From Prolixibacteraceae bacterium (GTDB lineage: Bacteria; Bacteroidota; Bacteroidia; Bacteroidales; Prolixibacteraceae), in the NCBI GenBank assembly GCA_028683385.1, contig JAQUIJ010000001.1:434001-498000 (forward strand): a DNA stretch of 64,000 nt. The letters are read 5' to 3'. Position 1 is the stretch's first letter. Each line of letters starts with the position of its first letter. The notes under the pieces were generated by a model that saw only the letters and a program-made list of their open reading frames with translations, searched no databases and was not told where the DNA came from. The translations under genes were made by a program, and so were the position numbers. Below, piece after piece: positions 51,514 through 60,297 of this stretch.

Positions 51514-52794
51514 ATGAAGTTTAAAATTCCCGAAAAGTTTCAACGCCTAAAAAAAATCCTGATCTGGGCCGTTTCTTTTATCCTGCTGCTCCAAGTTGCT
51601 TATTTTATTTTTGATTATTACGAGACCAGGCAAATAATGAAAGAACTGGCCAAAGAGCCTGAAGTAGTAAAACCTGAGCCTGTCATGCTTTTTAATATCC
51701 CGATTGATTCATTCACCGTAGTCCCGGGGCAGGTACGTTCAGGACAAAACTTGTCAGATATTTTAGTATCAAAGGGTATTTCAATGTCCAAAATCGATGA
51801 AATATCAAAGAAATCAATCCTGACTTTTGATGTCCGGAAAATGAAAATTAGTAATCCTTACTACTTCTTCATGAATAAAAAAGATGCTTCGAAAGTTGAA
51901 TATTTTATTTATGAAATTAATCCGGTTGATTACGTTGTTTACCAACTGAGAGATAGTTTGCGGATTTACAAAGAGAAAAAACCCATCGAAACACTGGTAA
52001 AATCGGCAAGTGGCGTAATTACATCATCGTTGTGGAATGCGTTAGCGTCTCAGGCTCTCGATTACAACCTCGCATTGTCATTATCTGAAATCTATGCATG
52101 GAGCATCGACTTTTATGGATTACAAAAAGGCGACAAATTCAGAGTGATCTATGAAGAGAACTTTGTGTATGGAAAATCGATTGGTATTGGGCAAATCTTT
52201 GCCGCACAATTTGTACACGCTAAAGAAGATTTTTATGCTTTCAGGTTTACACAAAATAACGAGGACAGCTATTTCGATGATAAAGGAAAAAGCCTAAAGA
52301 AAGCATTCCTGAAAGCTCCATTGAAATTTAGCCGAATTAGTTCGTCATTTTCTGCAAATAGATTTCATCCGGTATTGAAAATTTACCGACCTCATTTTGG
52401 TGTTGATTATGCCGCAGCAACCGGAACACCAGTTATGTCGATTGGCGACGGAACAGTAATCGCAAAAGCCTATCAGGCTGCCGGAGGAGGAAATTACCTG
52501 AAGATTAAGCACAATGCCGTGTACACTACTAGTTACATGCATTTAAGCGGATACGCTCCCGGAATCACAACCGGAGCAAGAGTGCATCAGGGACAGGTAA
52601 TTGGTTACGTTGGAATGACTGGACTAGCATCAGGGCCACATCTCGATTTCAGGGTTTTCTTTAATGGATCGCCAATTGATCCGTTAAAAGTTAAATCGCC
52701 ACCAACAGAACCTATTGCTGAAAAATATATGGCATCGTATACGGCACACCGCGACTCGATGATGACCAAGCTTTCGGCAATAAAAGAATTCTAA
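51514..52794 (+). CDS. M23-family peptidoglycan endopeptidase, membrane-anchored
   Basis: A 426-residue protein with one N-terminal membrane helix (LKKILIWAVSFILLLQVAYF), a beta-rich middle (LysM/OapA-like region after SGQNLSDILVSKG) and a C-terminal peptidase M23 domain. Zinc motifs are FHPVLKIYRPHFGVDYAA and the final GPHLDFRVF, where the usual second His of HxH is Asp, a variant I recall from other Bacteroidota members. It is predicted to cut peptidoglycan cross-links in the periplasm during growth. A TAGTTTTG box at 51418-51425 fits the -7 consensus. Confidence 0.92.
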   Translation: MKFKIPEKFQRLKKILIWAVSFILLLQVAYFIFDYYETRQIMKELAKEPEVVKPEPVMLFNIPIDSFTVVPGQVRSGQNLSDILVSKGISMSKIDEISKKSILTFDVRKMKISNPYYFFMNKKDASKVEYFIYEINPVDYVVYQLRDSLRIYKEKKPIETLVKSASGVITSSLWNALASQALDYNLALSLSEIYAWSIDFYGLQKGDKFRVIYEENFVYGKSIGIGQIFAAQFVHAKEDFYAFRFTQNNEDSYFDDKGKSLKKAFLKAPLKFSRISSSFSANRFHPVLKIYRPHFGVDYAAATGTPVMSIGDGTVIAKAYQAAGGGNYLKIKHNAVYTTSYMHLSGYAPGITTGARVHQGQVIGYVGMTGLASGPHLDFRVFFNGSPIDPLKVKSPPTEPIAEKYMASYTAHRDSMMTKLSAIKEF

Positions 52795-52804
52795 AAATAA
52801 AATT

Positions 52805-52877
52805 TAGTCCGCATACGGGAGACCGAAGTCCGGAGACAGTAGAAAAAACAAACTTCGGTCTTCTGACTTTGGGCGTC
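52805..52877. repeat. AGACCGAAG palindromic repeat
   Basis: AGACCGAAG and CTTCGGTCT arms with an outer CCGGAGACAG/CTTCTGACTT similarity form an imperfect palindrome between the convergent M23 peptidase and TrmH-type genes. A separate family from the other repeats. Confidence 0.5.
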
Positions 52878-52880
52878 CAT

Positions 52881-53411
52881 TTATTTTCGAAGTTTGTACA
52901 CCAAATCCCACAATACAATACCGGCGCTTACCGAAATATTGAACGAATGTTTGGTCCCATATTGTGGTATCTCAATGGCTCCATCGCAAATATCAACCAC
53001 CGACTGCTGCACGCCTTTCACTTCATTCCCAAAAACAAGCGCCAGTTTCTGATCTTTTCCCGGAATAAAATCGGGCAACGAAATACTGTTTTCAACTTGC
53101 TCAACAGCAAATACACGGTACCCATTTTCTTTCAGCCGTTGCACGGCGCTTTCGGTTTCTTCAGAATACTCCCATGGAACCGATTTCTCGGCATCCAAAG
53201 CAGTTTTATGAATGTCTTTGTTGGGAGGTGTTGCGGTAATTCCACAAAGAATCACTTTCTCTATCAGCAAAGCATCGGAAGTACGGAATACCGAACCGAT
53301 GTTGTTACAACTCCTGATGTTATCCAAAACCACGGTTATCGGAGTTTTTACAATCTCTTTATATTCATCAACCGAAAGACGGTCAAGTTCTGAGTTTTTT
53401 AATTTACGCAT
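52881..53411 (-). CDS. TrmH/SpoU-family RNA methyltransferase
   Basis: A 176-residue SPOUT methyltransferase. ATG 53411 was chosen because the longer frame extends into a palindromic repeat. The three SpoU motifs are LDNIRSCNNIGSVFRTSDA, LALVFGNEVKGV and IEIPQYGTKHSFNISVSAGI. It is predicted to 2'-O-methylate a ribose in tRNA or rRNA; the exact target cannot be read from the sequence. It lacks the N-terminal substrate-binding domain of larger TrmH/RlmB proteins. Confidence 0.9.
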   Translation of the reverse strand: MRKLKNSELDRLSVDEYKEIVKTPITVVLDNIRSCNNIGSVFRTSDALLIEKVILCGITATPPNKDIHKTALDAEKSVPWEYSEETESAVQRLKENGYRVFAVEQVENSISLPDFIPGKDQKLALVFGNEVKGVQQSVVDICDGAIEIPQYGTKHSFNISVSAGIVLWDLVYKLRK

Positions 53412-53443
53412 AAATAAGTGCCTAAAGTATTTAGAGTGTCTAA

Positions 53444-53479
53444 AGTGCCTAGAGTTATGCGCCTCTAACTTTAGGCACT
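53444..53479. repeat. AGTGCCTA hairpin element
   Basis: Arms AGTGCCTAGAGTTA (53444-53457) and TAACTTTAGGCACT (53466-53479) differ at one pairing position. A second partial GTTAGGCACTTCGAAC copy follows. Related to 32045-32096 and 58852-58893. Confidence 0.65.
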
Positions 53480-53505
53480 CCAAACGTTAGGCACTTCGAA
53501 CTTTT

Positions 53506-54774
53506 TTAAACTTGTTTTCTCCGGATTGGCATCGACATACACCTGGCGCCACCACCTCCGCGGGCAAGTTCTGACCCGGGAATGGTAAGTACACATTTCC
53601 CTTCAGGAATTTCGCAAGTACCGCTTAAAACTTCCTTCGCCGGAATAACCTGGAATCCATTATGATTGAGTTGTTCCAATGTGTGAACATTGCGTTCGTA
53701 GCCAATTACTTTCCCTGGTGCGAAAGCGAAAAAATTAGCTCCGCTGTGCCATTGTTCACGCTCTTGTGTCCAATCGCCTGTTATTCCGCCGCACTGTATC
53801 GGGCGCATGTCAATTCCCAGTTTTTTCAACGCCTTTACCAGATTTTTCTGCTCACTAATATCGGTAACCTTGCCGTTTTCAACCTGAATGTGAATGGTAT
53901 GAAACCGATTGGTTCCCATAATCAGCGGTTCATAAACCATGCAGGCATCAACGTCAAGAAAAGTAAAAACCATATCGAGATGAATAAACGATTCAGGAGT
54001 ATCGGGTAATTCCTGAATCAGAATATGCTGTAACCCTTGTTTCTTTAATTTGATGTTTTCGAGAATAAAATCAATGCCCTGAGTACTAGTGCGAATTCCG
54101 GTTCCGATAACCAAAACATCTTCGCGTCCAACTTGAAAATCACCACCTTCGATCGAAATTCCGGGGAAATTATGAAGATTCTCAGGAGAATTAGGATTGA
54201 TTGTTTTGGTTACGAGCAACGGATGGTTATTAAAAATGGCATCCATAATCACGGCCTCACGGTCGCGAACTTTGCTTGCCATTTTGCCAATCAGCACCTC
54301 TTTTCCGAACGACATGGAGGCATCGCGTGTGAATAGAAAATTATGCAACGGACGAAGGCTAAATCGCTCCTGACTAAGGAATCGCGTCAGATTATCGCGC
54401 TCGATAGGAACACCTTGAATGAGCTGTTTGGCTAATTCAGAAGCACTTTTGCCTAATAGTTTCGGGTAAATATCCATTGCCCCTTCGCTTAAGCAAATCT
54501 CCTTCAACAAAGATGACTTAACCTGATCGATACTTAAAATATCCGAGAGTAAGTCCTTCACCTCGAAAGTGGTAGTAACTTTATTCAGAATACCTTTAAA
54601 TACCGAATACTCATTACTGGCAACCGATAAATTAAGGATATCGCTGTAAAGTGCCCGCTCGGCATTTTCGGGTGTCATTTCTTCTACTTCAAGTCCGGGA
54701 GTATGAATGATCACACCTTCCAACTGACCAAACTCAGAATTAACATCAATTTCAATTTTATGATTCGCCTGCAT
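53506..54774 (-). CDS. arcA: Arginine deiminase
   Basis: A 422-residue guanidino-group hydrolase. Family motifs are FTRDASMSFG, ISIEGGDFQVGREDVLVIG, IHLDMVFTFLD and the C-terminal ELARGGGGARCMSMPI with the catalytic Cys412. It hydrolyses arginine to citrulline and ammonia. The other arginine-deiminase pathway genes (ornithine transcarbamylase, carbamate kinase, antiporter) are absent here, so its role in the organism is open. A minus-strand TATCTTTG at 54801-54794 is a possible -7 box. Confidence 0.95.
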   Translation of the reverse strand: MQANHKIEIDVNSEFGQLEGVIIHTPGLEVEEMTPENAERALYSDILNLSVASNEYSVFKGILNKVTTTFEVKDLLSDILSIDQVKSSLLKEICLSEGAMDIYPKLLGKSASELAKQLIQGVPIERDNLTRFLSQERFSLRPLHNFLFTRDASMSFGKEVLIGKMASKVRDREAVIMDAIFNNHPLLVTKTINPNSPENLHNFPGISIEGGDFQVGREDVLVIGTGIRTSTQGIDFILENIKLKKQGLQHILIQELPDTPESFIHLDMVFTFLDVDACMVYEPLIMGTNRFHTIHIQVENGKVTDISEQKNLVKALKKLGIDMRPIQCGGITGDWTQEREQWHSGANFFAFAPGKVIGYERNVHTLEQLNHNGFQVIPAKEVLSGTCEIPEGKCVLTIPGSELARGGGGARCMSMPIRRKQV

Positions 54775-54982
54775 AATTGTTTATTTAACGCCTCAAAGAT
54801 ACAAACATTGAACATCTGGAAGCCGTAAAGTATTTGTTATTGACTCATTTTTATAACATATCATTTTTAATGTCGCGAACGTTTAGAATCAATGACAGCG
54901 ACAATTGTTTCATTTCAATAAGTTCCCGTGCAGGAATATCTAAGCCAACAATAAATTATCTTCGCAGAAGAAAACAAAACGA

Positions 54983-55573
54983 ATGAAACGGCTCTTCGTG
55001 ATATTGATATGCGTAAGTTTTACAGCTATTGCATCCGCGCAATGGCCTAAAAATCTTCAGATAATTCAGGGTGAATTAGCTGGCAAAGACACTATTGCTC
55101 ACGTTGACTTGCCCGAAGTAGGAATATACCCACCACGTGTTTTTAAAAACAAATCGGAGGAACAGCAATACTGGCGGTTGGTTATGCGCGTAAAAAAAGT
55201 GTTGCCTTATGCCAAAGAAGCCGGTGTTTTGGTCCGGAAATATGAGATGGAAGTTCCGGCTAATGCTCGTGGCCGCGACCGTCGGATTTATGTAAGGCGG
55301 GCAGAAGATGAACTGATGCGTAAATACGGGCCAACCATGAAAAAGATGTCGATCAACGATGGAAGAATCTTAATCAAACTGATCGACCGCGAAACACATA
55401 AAGCCTCGTACGATTTGATTCACGAACTAAAAGGAGGTGTTCCGGCTGCATTTTGGCAAGGAGTGGCGCGTATTTTTGGCAATAACCTGAAAGCCAAATA
55501 CGATCCGTACAGAGATGGAGAAGATCGCCAGATTGAACAAATTATTCAGTTTATTGAGATGGGAGTGATCTAA
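54983..55573 (+). CDS. DUF4294 exported protein
   Basis: A 196-residue exported protein with signal peptide MKRLFVILICVSFTAIASAQ. The mature protein has the DUF4294 pattern: DLPEVGIYPPRVFKNKSEEQ, LVMRVKKVLPYAKEAG, LIKLIDRETHKASYDLIHEL and NLKAKYDPYRDGEDRQIEQI. This family is, as far as I recall, confined to Bacteroidota and of unknown function, which also supports the lineage assignment. The C-terminal part is highly charged and helical. Confidence 0.92.
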   Translation: MKRLFVILICVSFTAIASAQWPKNLQIIQGELAGKDTIAHVDLPEVGIYPPRVFKNKSEEQQYWRLVMRVKKVLPYAKEAGVLVRKYEMEVPANARGRDRRIYVRRAEDELMRKYGPTMKKMSINDGRILIKLIDRETHKASYDLIHELKGGVPAAFWQGVARIFGNNLKAKYDPYRDGEDRQIEQIIQFIEMGVI

Positions 55574-55577
55574 AATA

Positions 55578-55690
55578 GTGATCAGTAGTCAGTCTCAGTT
55601 AACAGAATTAGCCATGGATTTAAACATCATGAATACTGAACACTGAGACTGAACACTTCCTTTTCCTTTTTCCAAATGACTAATGACCCT
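55578..55690. repeat. CTGAGACTG and AATGAC repeats
   Basis: AGTGATCAGTAGTCAGTCTC on the left and ACACTGAGACTGAACACTT on the right are imperfectly complementary; AAATGACTAATGACC follows. Located between the convergent DUF4294 and glycosylphosphotransferase genes. Confidence 0.55.
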
Positions 55691-55700
55691 TTTATATTGA

Positions 55701-57116
55701 CTATTTCCCTTTCCCCCTTACACACTCCATAATGGTGTAAATCAATATTTTAAAGTCGACATATAACGATATATTCTTCAGGTAAACCATATCGTACTGC
55801 AATCGTTCTACCATTTGTTCAACATTTGAGGCATATCCATATTTAACCTGTCCCCACGAGGTAATACCAGGTCTTAGTTTCTGAAGATGAGTTACATATG
55901 GAGCCACTTCGGCAATCTGGTCAATGTAGAATTTGCGCTCGGGACGTGGTCCAACCAGAGACATTTCGCCTTTTATCACATTAAAAAACTGAGGAATTTC
56001 ATCCAGATGCGTTCTCCGCATAAATTGCCCGATACTGGTAATCCGCCCGTCGTCCGAACTTGAAAGAAGAGGCTCATCGGTCTCGGCATTACTAACCATC
56101 GTACGTAACTTATGGATCATAAACGGCTTACCAAATTTACCAATACGTTCCTGTTTATACATCACAGGCCCTTTCGAACTCATTTTTATGCCAATAGCCA
56201 ATGCTATAAAAACAGGAAAGAAGATGATAATTGATAAAACAGAAACAACCACATCCAGCAGGCGTTTGACGTTTTCCTGCCAAACAGGCATCAACCCATT
56301 CGATATCTTAAGTAGCGGACTTCCAAAAATTGTATTTGTTTTGGCGGTGTTCGAAAGAATATCAAATAAATCAGGAATACCCCAAACCGTATGTGTTCGG
56401 TTTTCGAGTAAAGTTAAAATTCTGCTAAGCAACTGGTGCTCTGACGATTCAAGTGCAATAATAATTTCCTCCACATCATTATCGTTAATGACTTTCTGAA
56501 GGTTTTGGTATGAGCCCAGATTGGGAACAAATTTTTCAAGCGGGTAAGAATCGTGCTCATCAACCGTTAAAAATCCGATGATCTTATTTCCGGCAGGACG
56601 GGTTTGGCTACTCAAATCTTCAAGCAAACGAACTGCCTTTTCATTCGCACCAATAACAAGCGTATTAAATCCAATAACCCGCTTGTGAATCCGGTGAATG
56701 GTTCTTGTAGTCAGTATAAGTCGGAACAAATAGGTAAACCCGAAATGCAAAGCAAGCAAAGTAAAGTAAAGGTTGTAATATTTCCGGTAATCCGGAATCC
56801 AGTCATTCAGAAGTAAAAGGAAAAAGATGACCGTAACACCGGCAATGGAAGTCATGATTGTTCTGCCTAATTCGAGCAAACGCGACTTGCGGTAAATGTT
56901 GGTGTATTGTCCTGAAATGTAATAAATGGTAATCCAAAATGCGGGTATGAAGATCAATGCGAGGTAAAACTTACTGTCGAATTCTATCGGAATATCGTAG
57001 CCAAATTTAATCGGTTCGATGTAAAGCTTTCGGTAAATATAGAATAAAGTCCAGCTAACAACGGCTGCAATAATATCGAAAATCAAATACCTTAAAACTT
57101 GTAGATTTTTATGCAT
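55701..57116 (-). CDS. Undecaprenyl-phosphate glycosylphosphotransferase (exopolysaccharide initiation)
   Basis: A 471-residue protein with four N-terminal membrane helices, a CoA_binding_3-type Rossmann segment (FNTLVIGANEKAVRLLEDL) and one further helix leading into the bacterial sugar transferase domain (RLLDVVVSVLSIIIFFPVF, KQERIGKFGKPFMIHKLRTM, HLDEIPQFFNVIKGEMSLVGPRP and LRPGITSWGQVKYG). It transfers a sugar phosphate onto undecaprenyl phosphate to start a polysaccharide repeat unit. No other exopolysaccharide genes follow. The oxidoreductase-like gene ends 85 bases upstream of its start. Confidence 0.93.
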   Translation of the reverse strand: MHKNLQVLRYLIFDIIAAVVSWTLFYIYRKLYIEPIKFGYDIPIEFDSKFYLALIFIPAFWITIYYISGQYTNIYRKSRLLELGRTIMTSIAGVTVIFFLLLLNDWIPDYRKYYNLYFTLLALHFGFTYLFRLILTTRTIHRIHKRVIGFNTLVIGANEKAVRLLEDLSSQTRPAGNKIIGFLTVDEHDSYPLEKFVPNLGSYQNLQKVINDNDVEEIIIALESSEHQLLSRILTLLENRTHTVWGIPDLFDILSNTAKTNTIFGSPLLKISNGLMPVWQENVKRLLDVVVSVLSIIIFFPVFIALAIGIKMSSKGPVMYKQERIGKFGKPFMIHKLRTMVSNAETDEPLLSSSDDGRITSIGQFMRRTHLDEIPQFFNVIKGEMSLVGPRPERKFYIDQIAEVAPYVTHLQKLRPGITSWGQVKYGYASNVEQMVERLQYDMVYLKNISLYVDFKILIYTIMECVRGKGK

Positions 57117-57200
57117 AGAAACATCGTTTGGTCGGAATTACTTTCGTAATACCGAACGCTTCAGTTGTTAAAATATTGCGGCAAAAGTAGACTATTCATG

Positions 57201-58043
57201 CTAAAAATCTATTCCGTTAAAGCGTAAATGTTCTTTAATTTCATGTACAATTTGAACTCCATTCAGGAGACTATCAAACGAATTGGATTTTTTATCCCGA
57301 TTTTGAATCAACCGGATAAAATTGCTAATCGCTGCATATTCCTGATTCAAATGAGGATACTGTATATATAGCGATGTTTGAATATCAAACTGAATCCGTT
57401 CCGATTTCTGAAAAATTTCGCAAAATCCAGGTATTTTTTCTTGAGAAACAGTCAGATTAATTACACATCCATTGTTGTATTCGATCCTGAGATTTATGAC
57501 CAATTGATTGTTTGCTTCCAGCAACCCGAAAACTTCAAGCTTTTTATAGTTACTCTGAACCAGCCTGTTTAACGCAGTGACCAAAAGCAGCATTTCGTGC
57601 GATGATTTGATAACCGCTCCTTCGAAGCATGTCCGCAAATTAATCAGGAAAGGTTTTTCGTATTTTTTGCTGAAAGGATCAAAATAGGGATTGTAGTTGA
57701 ACGGGTTGTAAATAAAAGTGACAATTCCTGCCTCTTTTTCCAGATCAATCAGTTCTTTTATTTCCCTGATGTGCACACTCGGAACCGATTTCAGATAAAC
57801 ATGTTTACTTTTCCGGAGTATAAGCTTCACCAAATCGTTGCTGATACTTTTATCGCTCAAAATCAGGATAGCATCCGAAACATCCATTAATCCAATCGGA
57901 CTCGAAAACATGATAAACCCATCCGGATCGGTTGCATTTCCAGAGAAATACAAGCCTATAATCTCAACTTCGGGCATCATTTTTAGCTGGTCCAGAAGTT
58001 CAGGATTAGTAGTATGATCTCCAAAAATTCCGAGTTTAATCAT
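57201..58043 (-). CDS. Gfo/Idh/MocA-like oxidoreductase, divergent
   Basis: A 280-residue protein resembling the Gfo/Idh/MocA fold: an N-terminal Rossmann-like segment (KLGIFGDHTTNPELLDQLKM), a conserved-type helix after the usual EKP position (LKSVPSVHIREIKELIDLEKEAGI) and an alpha/beta C-terminal part. The standard GxGxxG and the catalytic EKP lysine are missing (here FGDHTTNP and LKSVP), so redox activity is doubtful. Upstream of the glycosylphosphotransferase gene on the same strand; a role in polysaccharide or sugar metabolism is only suggested by that position. Confidence 0.6.
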   Translation of the reverse strand: MIKLGIFGDHTTNPELLDQLKMMPEVEIIGLYFSGNATDPDGFIMFSSPIGLMDVSDAILILSDKSISNDLVKLILRKSKHVYLKSVPSVHIREIKELIDLEKEAGIVTFIYNPFNYNPYFDPFSKKYEKPFLINLRTCFEGAVIKSSHEMLLLVTALNRLVQSNYKKLEVFGLLEANNQLVINLRIEYNNGCVINLTVSQEKIPGFCEIFQKSERIQFDIQTSLYIQYPHLNQEYAAISNFIRLIQNRDKKSNSFDSLLNGVQIVHEIKEHLRFNGIDF

Positions 58044-58179
58044 TCATGCAAAATAGGAATAAATTAAAAGTTGTAATATTGCTTGTTGAAATACTTTTCA
58101 ACTTCGATTGTTAATAATGTTTACAGCTACAAACCGTTTTGAGCCTATATTTGGCTAATTTTGAAAAAAAGGATTTTCT

Positions 58180-58830
58180 ATGGAGTTTCAGGATACATTA
58201 CGTCATCAGGGATTACGGAAAAGATTGGTGGAAGGTATACGTATCAAAGGTATTAAAGACGAAAAAGTACTGGATGCTATTGCAAAAGTACCCCGACATC
58301 TGTTTATGGACAGCAGCTTTCTTCAGTTTGCCTACAAAGATCAGGCATTCCCGATTGGCGCTGGACAAACCATCAGCCAGCCATTCACCGTGGCGATGCA
58401 AACTTTTCTCTTGCAGGTTGAACGGCATGATAAAATTCTGGAAGTCGGCACCGGATCGGGCTATCAGGCTGCGGTACTGCTCGAAATGGGAGCAACAGTT
58501 TACACCATCGAACGTCAGCGCGAATTGTACCTGAAAACACAATCCATCCTTCCTCAAATCGGCTACAATCCTAAGTTTTTTTATGGCGACGGCTACAAAG
58601 GATTGCCTACCTATGGCCCATTCGATAAAATTATTATTACCGCCGGAGCTCCCGTCATTCCTGAAGATTTGCTCACTCAACTTAAAGTAGGCGGGCGAAT
58701 GGTAATCCCAATGGGGCCACGCGAAAAACAAACCATGTATGTGGTGGTTAAAACCAGCGAAACCGAATATTATAAAGAATCGCACGGAACTTATGTCTTT
58801 GTTCCGATGTTAAAAGGAACAGATAAATAA
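58180..58830 (+). CDS. pcm: Protein-L-isoaspartate O-methyltransferase
   Basis: A 216-residue SAM-dependent methyltransferase. The repair-specific motif QTISQPFTVAMQT (Ser65) and the SAM-binding motif ILEVGTGSGYQAAVL are present. It methylates abnormal isoaspartyl residues so that they can revert to aspartate. A GAGTGCCTA hairpin repeat separates it from the MBL hydrolase gene. TATATTTG and TAATTTTG boxes lie shortly before the start codon. Confidence 0.96.
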   Translation: MEFQDTLRHQGLRKRLVEGIRIKGIKDEKVLDAIAKVPRHLFMDSSFLQFAYKDQAFPIGAGQTISQPFTVAMQTFLLQVERHDKILEVGTGSGYQAAVLLEMGATVYTIERQRELYLKTQSILPQIGYNPKFFYGDGYKGLPTYGPFDKIIITAGAPVIPEDLLTQLKVGGRMVIPMGPREKQTMYVVVKTSETEYYKESHGTYVFVPMLKGTDK

Positions 58831-58851
58831 GTTCGGAGTGAGCTTGAGTTT

Positions 58852-58893
58852 GGAGTGCCTAAAGTTAAGGACTCCATAAACTCTAGGCACTCC
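58852..58893. repeat. GGAGTGCCTA hairpin element
   Basis: Arms GGAGTGCCTAAAGTT (58852-58866) and AACTCTAGGCACTCC (58879-58893) differ at one position. Further AGGCACTC copies follow to 58918. Same family as 32045-32096 and 53444-53479. Confidence 0.7.
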
Positions 58894-58920
58894 AGGCACT
58901 CAAAACTTTAGACACTTTTT

Positions 58921-59556
58921 ATGCAAATCAAAAAATTTACCTTCAATCCGGTTCAGGAAAATACATTTGTGTTATTCGACGAAACAAACGAATGTGTGAT
59001 CATTGACGCAGGATGTTATTTTGAAAACGAACGTCAGGAACTGGATCAGTTCATTGCCGAAAAACAATTAAAACCGGTCAGGCTGATCAATACTCATTGC
59101 CATTTCGATCATATTATGGGAATTACCCATTGTCGAATTAAATATAAAGTACCGTTCGAAATTCATCCTGATGAAGAAATCCTGGTTGAACATGCAGTTG
59201 ATTCGGGCGACCGCTTTGGTATCCCCATGGAACCAATTGATGCGCCTGATGCATACTTCAGGGAAGGCGACCGAATCACTTTTGGTAACTCGTATCTCAT
59301 GGTCATTGCTGCACCTGGTCATTCTCCAGGCGGAGTAGTGTTTTACAATCCTGAACAGAAAATTCTGATTGCAGGCGATGTACTTTTCTACGGAAGTATT
59401 GGCCGAACCGACCTTCCGGGCGGAAGCTACGAACAACTGACAGGAAACATCAAGACGAAACTACTTACACTTCCGGAGGAAACTGTTGTGTATTGCGGCC
59501 ATGGCCCCGAAACCACCATTGGATTTGAGAAGAAGAATAATCCGTATTTGACATAG
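58921..59556 (+). CDS. Metallo-beta-lactamase-fold hydrolase (glyoxalase II-like)
   Basis: A 211-residue MBL-fold hydrolase. The HxHxDH motif is H59-C-H61-F-D63-H64 after LINT, and later ligands are APGHSPGG and AGDVLFYGSIGRTDLPGG, then CGHGPETTIG. These match the GloB-like/YcbL group acting on hydroxyacyl-thioesters. Its exact substrate is uncertain. The next gene (YCII-like) begins 35 bases later. Confidence 0.93.
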   Translation: MQIKKFTFNPVQENTFVLFDETNECVIIDAGCYFENERQELDQFIAEKQLKPVRLINTHCHFDHIMGITHCRIKYKVPFEIHPDEEILVEHAVDSGDRFGIPMEPIDAPDAYFREGDRITFGNSYLMVIAAPGHSPGGVVFYNPEQKILIAGDVLFYGSIGRTDLPGGSYEQLTGNIKTKLLTLPEETVVYCGHGPETTIGFEKKNNPYLT

Positions 59557-59591
59557 CCGATCTATAAAACAAACATTCAAATCATAAAATT

Positions 59592-59930
59592 ATGAAAACA
59601 ATCACCGACGAGTTCATGATGCAAATGATGCAGACGGCCAAACCCTACACTGCTGTATTATTAAAATCCGGACCTACCGTTGATCACCATGACGCACAAT
59701 CTTTACTTTGGGAACATGTACGACGGAACTTTGCTCTTCATGAAGAAGGATTATTATCAATTGTTTGTCCGGTTTCTGAAGAAAACAACTTAAAAGGGAT
59801 TGGAATCTTCAATGCAGATGTTGATCAAACCAGAATTATTATGGAAGAAGATCCTTGTGTCAAAGCCGGAATTTTTGTTTTTGAAGTATATCCAACACGA
59901 AGTTTCCCGGGAGATTATCTGCCCAAATAA
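59592..59930 (+). CDS. YCII-related domain protein
   Basis: A 112-residue protein. The pattern LLWEHVRRNFALHEEGLLSIVCPVSEENNLKGIGIFNAD, followed by DPCVKAGIFVFEVYP, is the YCII-related (dimeric alpha+beta barrel) fold, which in known proteins can have small-molecule or halide chemistry. The conserved His lies in the LLWEH segment. No biochemical role can be assigned. It lies in a run of three small genes, with the OmdA-like gene starting 26 bases later. Confidence 0.8.
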   Translation: MKTITDEFMMQMMQTAKPYTAVLLKSGPTVDHHDAQSLLWEHVRRNFALHEEGLLSIVCPVSEENNLKGIGIFNADVDQTRIIMEEDPCVKAGIFVFEVYPTRSFPGDYLPK

Positions 59931-59956
59931 ACATCCAAAAACCAAAATTCATCAAA

Positions 59957-60181
59957 ATGATGCAATCAGGATACACCATCGAAGGAGTTCCTCCAGAACT
60001 CCAGACTTTACTTGATAAAACACCGGAGGCAAGTATTTTTTTTGATACCTTATCAAAATCGTATAAAAAAGGTTATTGCGATTGGGTTGGTTCGGCCAAA
60101 CAAGCTGAAACCCGGCAATCGAGAGCCGAAAAAGCCATTTTAATGCTTCTGAATAAGCAAAAAACTTTAAAGACGGTCTAA
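59957..60181 (+). CDS. YdeI/OmpD-associated-like small protein
   Basis: A 74-residue protein with the pattern ASIFFDTLSKSYKKGYCDWVGSAKQAETRQSRAEKAI found in the C-terminal region of YdeI/OmpD-associated (OmdA) family proteins. Here only this helical domain is present, preceded by about 25 residues. Function of the isolated domain is not known. A non-coding gap of 116 bases then leads to gcvP. Confidence 0.8.
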   Translation: MMQSGYTIEGVPPELQTLLDKTPEASIFFDTLSKSYKKGYCDWVGSAKQAETRQSRAEKAILMLLNKQKTLKTV

Positions 60182-60297
60182 ATTATGCCTTTCCAGTGAT
60201 TATATCTATTTTGATTTATACTGCAAAAATCATTTTTTCTCTGAGGCGAAACACGTAAACTTGCACCCTCAAATCAGACACGAAATTTTTAATACAT

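Noticed and set aside
53412-53483. N-terminal extension of the TrmH-type protein
   Set aside because: The extra 24 codons translate the AGTGCCTA palindromic repeat; the ATG at 53411 fits the family better.
60182-60297. Possible glycine riboswitch before gcvP
   Set aside because: The gap is only 116 bases and no paired aptamer-like conserved segments were visible.
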